A stretch of DNA of 15,703 nt, taken from contig CAMQYB010000022.1 in NCBI GenBank assembly GCA_947039055.1, forward strand, positions 1 to 15,703. The letters are read 5' to 3'. Position 1 is the stretch's first letter; each line of letters begins with the position of its first letter. The DNA comes from an uncultured Deferribacteraceae bacterium (GTDB taxonomy: Bacteria > Chrysiogenota > Deferribacteres > Deferribacterales > Mucispirillaceae). Positions 1-7,859 of this stretch are shown here, piece by piece. Position numbers and translations under genes: made by a program. The notes beneath the pieces were generated by a model, which worked only from the letters and a program-made list of their open reading frames with translations, ran no database searches and was not told the origin of the DNA.

Positions 1-125
1 GATAAGTACATTCTATAAATTTGCACATAAAAAAATGTAATAGGTATGCAATTATCAATTCATTAGAGTTATACGTACTCGATAACTTGCGATAAGCACA
101 TTCTATAAATTAACATAAAAAAATG
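1..125. repeat. Imperfect direct repeat of about 35 bp, two copies
   Basis: Positions 1-21 and 91-111 match at 20 of 21 bases (GATAAGyACATTCTATAAATT). Both are followed by ACATAAAAAAATG (at about 24-36 and 113-125), so the similarity covers about 35 bp with a small indel. The right copy supplies the T-tract of the terminator at 117-156, so the left copy may be the remnant of a duplicated terminator tail. I see no gene in 1-231. Confidence 0.6.
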
Positions 126-156
126 GCAGAGTAGATATAAAACCTACCCCACCATT
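117..156 (-). terminator. Intrinsic terminator of the methylmalonyl-CoA mutase gene
   Basis: On the minus strand a 13-bp stem forms between 156-144 and 134-122 (AATGGTGGGGTAG with CTACTCTGCCATT; three G-U pairs, no mismatch). The loop is 9 nt and a run of seven T follows (positions 123-117, the first two inside the stem). It lies about 75 nt past the stop codon at 232, so it ends that transcript. Confidence 0.85.
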
Positions 157-231
157 ATAATAATTATATAAAATATTTCTTAAAAATATCTTTTACATAT
201 GTTCTCTATAAGAAGCCCCTTGAGGAGATCC

Positions 232-1872
232 TTACAGTACTACGTTCTCTTTAAATTCGCCGTAAACACTAACTAGTTCTTTCATTGTTTCACCTAATGT
301 AGCGTAAACTCTAACAGCTTCAACCATTTTAGGCATAATGTTGTCAGTACCTTCTGCACATTTTTTAAGATCAACAAGAGCACGTTTAACAGCATCGTTA
401 TCTCTTCTCTCTCTTAATTTTTTAAGTCTTTCAACTTGTGCTTTCTCAACAGCTATATCAACTTTTAATAAACCTTTAAGAGGTGGCTCTTCCATAATGT
501 TAGAGTTAAGTCCAACAATAATTAGATCCTTCTTATCGATTGCAACTTGATACTGGTAAGCAGAATTTTGAATTTCTTTCTGTGGATATCCTTGCTCTAA
601 AGCTCTTAACATTCCACCCATATCATCAATTTTAGTGATGTACTCTTCAGCTCTTTTTTCGATATCATCAGTCATATTTTCGATGATGTAAGCTCCACCT
701 AATGGATCGATAGTATCTGCAGCACCAGACTCATTAGCAACGATCTGCTGAGTTCTAAGTGCGATACGTACTGAATCCTCAGTTGGTAATGCTAATGCTT
801 CATCGTATGAGTTAGTATGTAGTGATTGAGTTCCACCCATACAAGCAGCTAATGTTTGAAGTGCAACACGCACAACGTTATTCATAGGTTGTTGAGCAGT
901 TAAAGTACAACCTGCTGTTTGAGTATGAAAACGCATCATCGCTGAACGAGGGTTTTTAACTTTAAAGCGGTTAGTCATAATTTTAGCCCATAATCTACGA
1001 GCAGCTCTGAATTTTGCAACTTCTTCTAAGAAATTGTTATGACAGTTAAAGAAGAATGATAATCTACCAGCAAAGGCATCAACATCTAATCCTGCTTTCA
1101 TAGCAGCATCAACGTAAGCTATACCATCGGCTAAAGTAAATGCAACTTCTTGAACAGCATCAGATCCTGCTTCACGGATATGATAACCAGATATTGATAT
1201 AGTATTCCATAAAGGCACATTGTCTTTACAGAATGAGAATATATCAGTAATTAATCTCATTGATGGAGTAGGTGGGAAACGATAAGTTCCTCTCGCCATA
1301 TACTCTTTTAAAATATCATTTTGAATTGTTCCTTGTAACTTTGCAGTTGGAACGCCTTGTTTATCTCCAACAGCCATATAAGCTGCTAAAAGAAATGTTG
1401 CAGTAGAGTTAATTGTCATAGAAGTTGAAACTTTATCTAATGGAATTTGATCCAGTAGCATTTCTACATCTTCTAATGAATCGATAGCAACTCCAACTTT
1501 CCCAACTTCACCTGAAGCCATGGGATCATCAGAATCAAAACCGATCTGAGTTGGTAAATCAAACGCACATGATAAACCAGTTGTTCCTTGATCTAATAAA
1601 TATCTGTATCTTTTATTAGATTCAGCTGCTGTTGCAAATCCCGCATATTGACGCATTGTCCAGAATCTTCCTCTATACATCGTTGGTTGTACACCACGAG
1701 TCATAGGGTACTGTCCAGGATAACCTACACTTTTTTCAAAATCAAAGTTTGGTACGTCTTCTGGAGAATAAAAAGGTTTTACTACATATCCAGAGGTAGT
1801 TTTAAACGGTGTTTTTCTCTCAGGTGCTTTTGCTAAGGTCTTTTCGTAATCTGCTTTCCACTTATCGTACAT
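232..1872 (-). CDS. mcmA1: Methylmalonyl-CoA mutase, large (catalytic) subunit of the split type
   Basis: The 546-residue protein catalyses the B12-dependent interconversion of (R)-methylmalonyl-CoA and succinyl-CoA in propionate metabolism. It has the full substrate-binding TIM barrel: YPMTRGVQPTMY near 55-66, WTMRQYAGFA near 71-80, FDLPTQIGFDSD near 104-114. Residues that separate this enzyme from isobutyryl-CoA and related mutases are present: Tyr66 (TMY; Phe in isobutyryl-CoA mutase), Arg194 (MARGTY; Gln in that enzyme), and His231 (SGYHIREAG). The chain stops after the barrel and linker, so the C-terminal B12-binding domain (DxHxxG) of about 700-residue mutases is absent and must be a separate small subunit, as in archaeal and many anaerobe enzymes. 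No such gene is in the window. The start is an ATG preceded by a strong GGAGG at 7 nt. A promoter (1926-1954) and terminator (117-156) make it a likely monocistronic unit. Confidence 0.93.
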   Translation of the reverse strand: MYDKWKADYEKTLAKAPERKTPFKTTSGYVVKPFYSPEDVPNFDFEKSVGYPGQYPMTRGVQPTMYRGRFWTMRQYAGFATAAESNKRYRYLLDQGTTGLSCAFDLPTQIGFDSDDPMASGEVGKVGVAIDSLEDVEMLLDQIPLDKVSTSMTINSTATFLLAAYMAVGDKQGVPTAKLQGTIQNDILKEYMARGTYRFPPTPSMRLITDIFSFCKDNVPLWNTISISGYHIREAGSDAVQEVAFTLADGIAYVDAAMKAGLDVDAFAGRLSFFFNCHNNFLEEVAKFRAARRLWAKIMTNRFKVKNPRSAMMRFHTQTAGCTLTAQQPMNNVVRVALQTLAACMGGTQSLHTNSYDEALALPTEDSVRIALRTQQIVANESGAADTIDPLGGAYIIENMTDDIEKRAEEYITKIDDMGGMLRALEQGYPQKEIQNSAYQYQVAIDKKDLIIVGLNSNIMEEPPLKGLLKVDIAVEKAQVERLKKLRERRDNDAVKRALVDLKKCAEGTDNIMPKMVEAVRVYATLGETMKELVSVYGEFKENVVL

Positions 1873-1925
1873 ACAAGTTCCTCCAAGTAAAATTATATTT
1901 TTATACTTCCCATAACTTATGTTTA

Positions 1926-1954
1926 ATTATCCGATATTTATGAGAAAAACACAA
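1926..1954 (-). promoter_or_regulatory. Sigma70-like promoter for the mutase gene
   Basis: On the minus strand TTGTGT (1954-1949) and GATAAT (1931-1926) are separated by exactly 17 nt. Transcription would start near 1919 and give a leader of about 47 nt containing GGAGG. The site lies in the 91-bp gap after the methyltransferase gene, so the mutase need not depend on the upstream genes. Confidence 0.55.
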
Positions 1955-1963
1955 TATTAATTT

Positions 1964-2662
1964 TTATTGATCGATATTTTTATATAATTTGATGCTCGGA
2001 TGTCGTCTGCTACCTATGGAGTTTATTTTTTCAACTTTAAAATTTACAGACTTAAAATCTTCGGTAATTATTTTAGATGAGGCGTATGTCATCATACATC
2101 CATCGTCCTCAAGAAGGTCATAAAGTCTTTTAAATACTGGTATTTCCCATAGTTCTGGATTATGTTTTTTTGAAAATGGATCGAAATATATTATATCAAA
2201 TTTACCAGTTAGATTATATAAAATATCTAGTAGATCGCTTATATATAGTTCTAGTGAGTAATTTTTATGCGATCCATTATTAAGTAATTTTCTGAGTATT
2301 GAGTAAGATTTTACTGGTGATAAAATGTATAATGATTTAACTATTTCTATCAAATGAGGATCAAGTTCGACAGATACGATATGAAGTTTGTTATCTAGAT
2401 CATATTTTTCAACTTCGTGGATAGTAGTTGCGATATTTTGTCCAAGTCCGAAACAGATATCAAGAATTCGTATATCTTTACCTTTTAATCTTTCAACTAC
2501 ATCTGATTGTTTGATAAATTTATGAAAACTTTCAGTAAAAGCACCTGTTGATTTTGTTTTATAGCTTTCATTATATGTAGATGAGTATAACGTAAAAGAA
2601 CCATCACTAGTTCGTATGATTTTTTTATCTTTATATATTTTTACGAGGGTCTTCGGAAACAT
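1964..2662 (-). CDS. mnmD: MnmD/MnmC2-like tRNA (mnm5-uridine) SAM-dependent methyltransferase
   Basis: The 232-residue protein matches the methyltransferase half of MnmC (DUF752, Methyltransf_30). That family methylates 5-aminomethyl-(2-thio)uridine at tRNA wobble position 34 to give mnm5(s2)U. Visible are the N-terminal family signature TSDGSFTLYSS (18-28) with GAFTESFHKFI (40-50), SAM motif I LDICFGLGQN (67-76), an acidic SAM ribose-binding region VELD (98-101), and YFDPFSKKHNPELW (159-172), the counterpart of the DxFxPxxNPxxW block. The C-terminal FAD oxidase half of Proteobacterial MnmC is absent, so it is a monofunctional MnmD type. Its ATG lies inside the 3' end of the radical SAM gene (32-nt overlap), with AAGGA 9 nt upstream, implying coupled translation. 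Family assignment is firm; the exact tRNA substrate is inferred. Confidence 0.85.
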   Translation of the reverse strand: MFPKTLVKIYKDKKIIRTSDGSFTLYSSTYNESYKTKSTGAFTESFHKFIKQSDVVERLKGKDIRILDICFGLGQNIATTIHEVEKYDLDNKLHIVSVELDPHLIEIVKSLYILSPVKSYSILRKLLNNGSHKNYSLELYISDLLDILYNLTGKFDIIYFDPFSKKHNPELWEIPVFKRLYDLLEDDGCMMTYASSKIITEDFKSVNFKVEKINSIGSRRHPSIKLYKNIDQ

Positions 2663-3953
2663 ATCTCTTAGTCCTTAAATCTGGAAGCATTCTATCTTTA
2701 TTAAAATCTTTTTTCATTCTATTAAAATATCCAAATAACGTCGTCGGAGACTCTTTTTTTATTCTTTTTAACATATTTTTGATACCGTATATTTCATCCG
2801 ATTTAACAGCTAATTTGTTGAATAATAGATTAGTATCAATATTGAGATTTCTTGTCTGTATAAGATTTACTTTATACTCTTTTACAACATTAATCAGTTC
2901 ATCAGCCTCAGAATTTCTATCATTTAATCCAGGACAAGTAAGAAGATTAATCTGTAAATATCTACCAGCATCTCTAATATATTCCATAGATTTTTTAACA
3001 TCTTCAATACCATATTTACGAGGACGATAATATGCGTTATATGTATCTTCTATAAACGATATTGTTGATACACGAAAACTATCAACTCCAGCGTTAATCA
3101 ACTTATCTATATTTTCAGGTATAGAACAGTTAGAGTTAAAATTTACCGTAAGGTTCGGCACAGCTCTTTTAATAATTTTTACAGCTTCAACAATAACATC
3201 AGTTTGAAGTATAGGATCGCCTTCACAGCCTTGTCCGAAAGATATAATCGGATCTTTAGCCGTTTCATGATGGTTTAAAGCAACCTCAGCTATTTCACTT
3301 GCTGTTGGAATAAAATTTAATCTATCTTGTGACGAAACACAACCATCTGTTTGTAAAGATATGCATCCTACACAGCTAGCGTTACATGATGGAGATGTAG
3401 GAATTGGACACTCCCATCTAGGATAGAATACGTTTTTTGCAGCTGTACAATGATATTTTAAAGCACATGTTTTAAGTTGTTCATATAATCTATTATTTTT
3501 ATTTACTTTACTTAAGAATTCATCAACTTTCTTCTCAAAATTATCGCTATAATCGTATAACGATGGACGCCAATGAGAATCATCATCAACTTTTATAGCA
3601 GGGACAACAAGATCTCCATCTAACTCTCCAACTGCTGTGTATGCAAATAGAGGCATAGTATAGTCGGTTTTTTTCTTATAACTTGGAAGAAATAAACGAA
3701 GATATCCAGGTGGCAGAAAAACTGATACAGCTAATCCTTCTTCAAAATCAACCATAGTAGATTTATTCTCATCGTAGGCAACAGCTGTTGTAAGTGGAAG
3801 AAAATAGAGCCTTGATGATGGTGGAAGTTTGATAAGTTCTGTATCGTATGGAAGCATATCGTAAGTACCAGATCTTACAGACATTTTTAAATGTTCGTGA
3901 GGATAGATATTTCCATCTTCATCAGCATAAACTAAATTGGGTATTCTTGACAT
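2631..3953 (-). CDS. Radical SAM enzyme, function unknown, overlapping mnmD
   Basis: The 440-residue protein has a radical SAM cluster motif CNASCVGC (CX3CX2C; Cys190, Cys194, Cys197). It is followed by the usual half-barrel elements: IISFGQGCEGDPIL in the GGE-like position near 232-245, VNFNSN near 260, and FRVSTISF near 283-290. About 180 residues precede the cluster, an unusually long N-terminal region; it contains LRLFLPSYKKK (85-95) and further cysteines at 163, 169 and 182, so an extra metal site is possible. The ATG has GGAAG about 7 nt upstream. The gene ends 32 nt inside the mnmD methyltransferase and begins 58 nt after a gene of unknown function. The overlap suggests a joint role with MnmD, perhaps in the same tRNA modification. 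I do not recognise the subfamily. Confidence 0.8.
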   Translation of the reverse strand: MSRIPNLVYADEDGNIYPHEHLKMSVRSGTYDMLPYDTELIKLPPSSRLYFLPLTTAVAYDENKSTMVDFEEGLAVSVFLPPGYLRLFLPSYKKKTDYTMPLFAYTAVGELDGDLVVPAIKVDDDSHWRPSLYDYSDNFEKKVDEFLSKVNKNNRLYEQLKTCALKYHCTAAKNVFYPRWECPIPTSPSCNASCVGCISLQTDGCVSSQDRLNFIPTASEIAEVALNHHETAKDPIISFGQGCEGDPILQTDVIVEAVKIIKRAVPNLTVNFNSNCSIPENIDKLINAGVDSFRVSTISFIEDTYNAYYRPRKYGIEDVKKSMEYIRDAGRYLQINLLTCPGLNDRNSEADELINVVKEYKVNLIQTRNLNIDTNLLFNKLAVKSDEIYGIKNMLKRIKKESPTTLFGYFNRMKKDFNKDRMLPDLRTKRYVSEDPRKNI

Positions 3954-4011
3954 AACTACACTTCCATATAATGATATAATTTTTTTGGTCGGATTAAAAG
4001 AGTTTAGATAA

Positions 4012-4554
4012 TCAATTCTTTGCGATATTGCTCTTTTGATTATACCCTTTTTGGAGCTTGATAGTATCTTCTTTTGATATCAAGATGAGTTGAAACTGAT
4101 CAATAATATCAAGACTTTTGTTTTCAATTTCTAAAACATTTAAAACCTTTTCTATTGAATCATAGTATGCAATATCTGTAACTATACCTGCGTAACAAGT
4201 CATATCAGTTAGTTCAAGATCTTCTTTTACGCTAGTATTTAATGTATTAGATATAGCTTCAGTGAGTTCAAACATTATAGAAATTGCTATTGATGTTAAG
4301 TATTTATCTCTTTCTAAAAGATTGAGGTAATACCTAACAGAATCTTCATCTGCAACATTTAGATCTATAGAGTTGTTTGGTTCTGTGAAACTACTCTCAG
4401 TTATTGCTTGAATAACGTAATATTTTTTTATCTCTTCATAAACTGCAATAAGTTCTGGTTTTGAATATGGGAAATCATCTGTTCCTTTAAAAACTTTTAG
4501 TCCCATTGATAAAAATACACTTTTTACATTATTAAGAAATTTGCTTGGTTCCAT
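4012..4554 (-). CDS. Hypothetical protein coupled to the LRV-repeat membrane protein
   Basis: The 180-residue, acidic, largely helical protein has no signal peptide, no membrane segment and no motif I recognise. Its ATG shares one base with the TAA of the preceding gene (TAATG at 4556-4552). GAGG sits 4 nt upstream inside that gene's last codons, so the two are almost certainly translated in a coupled way and may form a complex. It could be a cytosolic partner of the N-terminal domain of that membrane protein, but this is inference from position only. It ends in a lysine/asparagine-rich tail. The radical SAM gene follows 58 nt later in the same direction. Confidence 0.75.
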   Translation of the reverse strand: MEPSKFLNNVKSVFLSMGLKVFKGTDDFPYSKPELIAVYEEIKKYYVIQAITESSFTEPNNSIDLNVADEDSVRYYLNLLERDKYLTSIAISIMFELTEAISNTLNTSVKEDLELTDMTCYAGIVTDIAYYDSIEKVLNVLEIENKSLDIIDQFQLILISKEDTIKLQKGYNQKSNIAKN

Positions 4555-6824
4555 TAGACCTCATCAAAGAAATTATTTACTTGATCAATCATTCTATAAC
4601 TGTTTTGGAAGAAACCTTCATCGCTAGATAGATATGAATCCTCTTCTGGTTTAGCATAGTTGTCAGTGTACTCTTTATCGACGAGTTTACTATTAACTAA
4701 AGCAATTTCAACTTTAGGTAACATGATTATTAACATTTCGTAAACTATATTATCTGCAGCATTTAAGGCTACTTTGGTAATTTTTTCACCATTATTCTTG
4801 CCTAAAATATAATTTAAAACATCTGTATTGTCTGAGAAGTTCGTTGGAGTATAATCAATATTATCGTTATCTACAATAGAGATATCTATATCATCACTTA
4901 AATAAGATTTGCTTGAAATCTTGTTTTTATCTTTAAGATTAACATATCGTAACATATAATCTGTCAAAACGTATGGGTCGTAAATTGTCTCTGCAAAAAT
5001 TATATTTAACTCTTTCTTTAGTGCTGTTAATATAGTTGATTTTCCAGATAAAACTGATTGTGCAATTTTGTTCAATATTTCAGCGTTAGCAGGAATATCC
5101 TTAGCTAATAGAAGAAACTGATTTACACCACCTGAACCTTGAGCGTGCATTTTGATATTTGAAAGAAGCGATTCGGATATCGCTTTGTTATTTATAACAA
5201 CTGGATTAAATCTAATAGGATTAATAAGCACAGCTTTTTCAAGGATACTTTGTTTAATGTTTGGATTAAGTATCGCTGCCATAACATCAGTTACATTAGC
5301 ACCACGATTAAGAAACACACTATCATCAATAAAAATCTGATTTAATCTAGCGTTAGATATTTTATCACTTACAAGAGCAGCCGATCTAACCCTTTGACTA
5401 GGATCATTTGATAGACGTTCAACTATATCTGATGGCGTAGTTTCATTTAACGCAATTCCCTCTCTTATACAATCATCAGGATTGTTTTCGTTGTACATAA
5501 TTGTGTTAAGAGGAGTTAATTTATTCGCCATAAGTTTTCTATTAAATGAACAGGTAGGAGTGGTGCTATCTGTGATACTTTTAAGTAGTTTAGGTGTAAG
5601 ATTTATATTTTCTAATAAGTTTTCTTTAACGCCTGCAACATCAATGGCAAGAGCATTTAGTACACTTCCAGTAGTAGACGGATTTTTTGCAACAGCCATG
5701 CGTACATTTACAGATTTATCAAACGCTAGTTTATTTAAAATAGTTGATGGAGTTGTTGGATTAGATGCAGCACTTATTCTCACACTTTCTAAATCATGAT
5801 TAGATGCGTAGAGAATAAATTCAGCGTTACTTTTAGGGTTCTCAACAACGCTTGTCCATAGATCTGTTTCTGCTAATTTGTTTAAATATTTTCCTGATAT
5901 TTTATCATTTTTGGCAAGAATTTTTAAAAGATCAACATTCGGTTCTTTGAAAAACTTGAACCCTCGATATAACTCTCTATTAGCAGTTTTAGCTGAAATA
6001 ATTATTGCAGGATCACTAATATCAACATTAGAAAAATATAGAACTTTTAAAACAGAAAGCAGAAGTGCAATCGTTATACCAACTAAAGATGCAACTGCAA
6101 CCTTTTTATATAGATGAGCAAAATTATTAACTTTAGAAATTTTCGCCATTCTTTTATTTGTATCGTTGCCTGCATTATTATTTTGTGCGTTGTCGTTATT
6201 TATATCTGATGAAGATTGGTTAGCACCTTTCATAAGATCAGGCATAGATATAACTTTATTATTTTTTACAACATCACTTAGATGTTTACTTTGTTGAAAA
6301 TTAATTGTTAATGATTTTGCTATGATTGCTTTTAATGCTTTCTCATTAATTAGAGGAACTTCATCTGCTGTATCATTTGTAGTATCTGCAATTCTTGCTT
6401 TCTCAGTCATGAAACTATTATAGAATTTTTCTATATAACTTTTTTTAATACCAGCAACAGAGTAACCTTGAAAAAGTTGATATACATTAACTTCAATGTT
6501 TAGAAGTTTTAGATATGCAGTAAGCCTTGTTAGATCGCTTGAAGGAACGATCAATGCAACAGGTGTCATCGAGTCAGTTCTTTTACATTCATAAAGAAGA
6601 GGGATCAGATCGTTACTGATTATCGTGTTCCAATCAGCATGGAAATCTTCTCCAGATATAGTGTTGACTGCTAAACCAATCGTTTCCGATTCATGAAAAA
6701 GATCATGTAGTTTAAGGCGAAAGAGAGAGTTTGTAACTCCACTTACTATAGCCTTAACCTCTAATCCGTATGTTTTAAAACCGTTGTCAATTCCTTTTGT
6801 GAATTGATTACTCATTACTTTCAT
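4554..6824 (-). CDS. Single-pass membrane protein with leucine-rich-variant (HEAT-like) repeats
   Basis: The protein has 756 residues from the ATG at 6824. A TTG at 6848 would add eight residues, but AGGTG lies 4-5 nt before the ATG at 6824, so I prefer that start. Residues 1-200 form an N-terminal cytosolic domain I do not recognise. An Asn/Ser-rich linker follows (about 202-224), then basic residues and one membrane segment at about 241-264 (AVASLVGITIALLLSVLKVL). From about 300 to 590 there are helical repeats of roughly 24 residues with the core VRxAvAxNPxTPxxxLxxLAxD, e.g. near 349-370 and 374-394; these resemble LRV repeats (Pfam LRV, HEAT-like), usually protein-interaction surfaces. 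A further 170 residues are unassigned. The topology would put the repeats outside the cytoplasm. The 60-bp repeat array lies directly upstream; the downstream gene is translationally coupled. Function unknown. Confidence 0.8.
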   Translation of the reverse strand: MKVMSNQFTKGIDNGFKTYGLEVKAIVSGVTNSLFRLKLHDLFHESETIGLAVNTISGEDFHADWNTIISNDLIPLLYECKRTDSMTPVALIVPSSDLTRLTAYLKLLNIEVNVYQLFQGYSVAGIKKSYIEKFYNSFMTEKARIADTTNDTADEVPLINEKALKAIIAKSLTINFQQSKHLSDVVKNNKVISMPDLMKGANQSSSDINNDNAQNNNAGNDTNKRMAKISKVNNFAHLYKKVAVASLVGITIALLLSVLKVLYFSNVDISDPAIIISAKTANRELYRGFKFFKEPNVDLLKILAKNDKISGKYLNKLAETDLWTSVVENPKSNAEFILYASNHDLESVRISAASNPTTPSTILNKLAFDKSVNVRMAVAKNPSTTGSVLNALAIDVAGVKENLLENINLTPKLLKSITDSTTPTCSFNRKLMANKLTPLNTIMYNENNPDDCIREGIALNETTPSDIVERLSNDPSQRVRSAALVSDKISNARLNQIFIDDSVFLNRGANVTDVMAAILNPNIKQSILEKAVLINPIRFNPVVINNKAISESLLSNIKMHAQGSGGVNQFLLLAKDIPANAEILNKIAQSVLSGKSTILTALKKELNIIFAETIYDPYVLTDYMLRYVNLKDKNKISSKSYLSDDIDISIVDNDNIDYTPTNFSDNTDVLNYILGKNNGEKITKVALNAADNIVYEMLIIMLPKVEIALVNSKLVDKEYTDNYAKPEEDSYLSSDEGFFQNSYRMIDQVNNFFDEV

Positions 6825-6900
6825 AGAACACCTAAAATATATTTTCAAGTATATCTTAGCAAAACCAATACCAACTGAATTATTGTTAGTGATTATGAGT

Positions 6901-7200
6901 AATATTTATGAACTTTTTACAGTTTAACTACTGTTAATTATTTAGGTTTAATATCGGTTTAACATATTGCAACTTTTTGCAGTTTGGTAAGTGCCAACAA
7001 TTTAGGTTTAATATCGGTTTAACATATTATAAGTTATTACAGTTTAACTACAATTAATTATTTAGGTTTAATATCGGTTTAACATATTGCAAGTTATTGT
7101 GGTTTGGTAAGTATCAACTATTTAGGCTTAATATCAGTTTAGCATACTATAAGTTATTACGGTTTGGTAAGTGCCAACTATTTAGGTTTGATATCGCCTT
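6901..7200. repeat. Five tandem 60-bp repeats of two alternating types
   Basis: Five units start at 6901, 6961, 7021, 7081 and 7141 with an exact 60-bp period and no indels. All share TTTAGGTTTAATATC near their end. The middle differs by type: units 1 and 3 carry TTTAACTAC(A/T)(A/G)TTAA, while units 2, 4 and 5 carry TTTGGTAAGTryCAA. Each unit holds a 5-bp hairpin with a 4-nt loop (e.g. 6924-6937 and 6984-6997). Unit 5 runs into the last codons and stop of the acetyltransferase gene (stop at 7178-7180). There are no unique spacers, so this is not CRISPR. The gene-free stretch 6825-7177 holds nothing else I can name. Confidence 0.95.
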
Positions 7201-7825
7201 TTTGTACAACATTGATATCGCAACTGCATAGCAGGTTCAGGTTCGTAGATATTTTCTCTATATCCCAGTCCCACCATTTAACATCAAGAAGATACTCAAT
7301 CCTCTCATCTGTAAATCTTTTACGTATCGCTTTTGCAGGATTGCCACCGATGATAGTGTACGGTTCTACATCTTTAGTAACAAGTGATCCAGCACCAAGA
7401 ATTGCACCATCTCCGATTTTAACGCCAGGTAAGATAGTAACATTTTGACCGATCCAAACATCGTTACCGATCACAGTATCGCCTTTAAATGGCATGATAG
7501 GATAATCAGGTTTACTAAGTTCCCAGCCTCCATCAAGTATATCAAAAGGGTAGGTTGTGATTGAACACATACGATGATTTGCTCCGTTCATAATAAACTC
7601 TATCCCTTCGCCTATCGCACAGAATTTACCTATTACTAACTTGTCGCCAACCCAATCATAATGGTGAGTGACGTGCTTTTCAAACTGTGTTGGACACTCT
7701 TTTTCTGATGAATAAAATGTGTAATCTCCAACAACTATATTTGGGTTTGTTACTATGTTTTTTAAAAAAACAATTGATTTGTATTTTGGGTTCGGGTATA
7801 TGTCATTAGGGTTTGGTCCAAACAT
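7178..7825 (-). CDS. Vat/CatB-type xenobiotic O-acetyltransferase (left-handed beta-helix)
   Basis: The 215-residue acetyl-CoA-dependent O-acetyltransferase belongs to the hexapeptide-repeat XAT group, which includes streptogramin A (Vat) and chloramphenicol (CatB) acetyltransferases. Length and layout fit Vat. The N-terminal block is GPNPNDIYPNP. The catalytic histidine is His84 in NGANHRM, followed by TYPF (91-94). The substrate-loop end WELSKPDYP is near 101-109. Hexapeptide coils VIGNDVWIGQNVTILPGV and IGDGAILGAGSLVTKDV lie at 118-153, then the exit motif GGNPAKAIRKRF (160-171). The start has AGGAGA about 10 nt upstream. The last five codons plus stop are part of the 60-bp repeat array. 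Sequence alone cannot show drug resistance: many chromosomal XAT proteins acetylate unknown substrates. Confidence 0.87.
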   Translation of the reverse strand: MFGPNPNDIYPNPKYKSIVFLKNIVTNPNIVVGDYTFYSSEKECPTQFEKHVTHHYDWVGDKLVIGKFCAIGEGIEFIMNGANHRMCSITTYPFDILDGGWELSKPDYPIMPFKGDTVIGNDVWIGQNVTILPGVKIGDGAILGAGSLVTKDVEPYTIIGGNPAKAIRKRFTDERIEYLLDVKWWDWDIEKISTNLNLLCSCDINVVQKGDIKPK

Positions 7826-7859
7826 TTTAAAACTTCTCCTATCCTATAATTTTATTGCT

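Noticed and set aside
5152..6117. Plus-strand frames opposite the LRV-repeat gene
   Set aside because: Short, without ribosome sites, and antisense to a long gene with clear repeats.
6901..7200. CRISPR array
   Set aside because: The 60-bp period is continuous with no unique spacers, the whole unit is repeated, and no cas gene is near.
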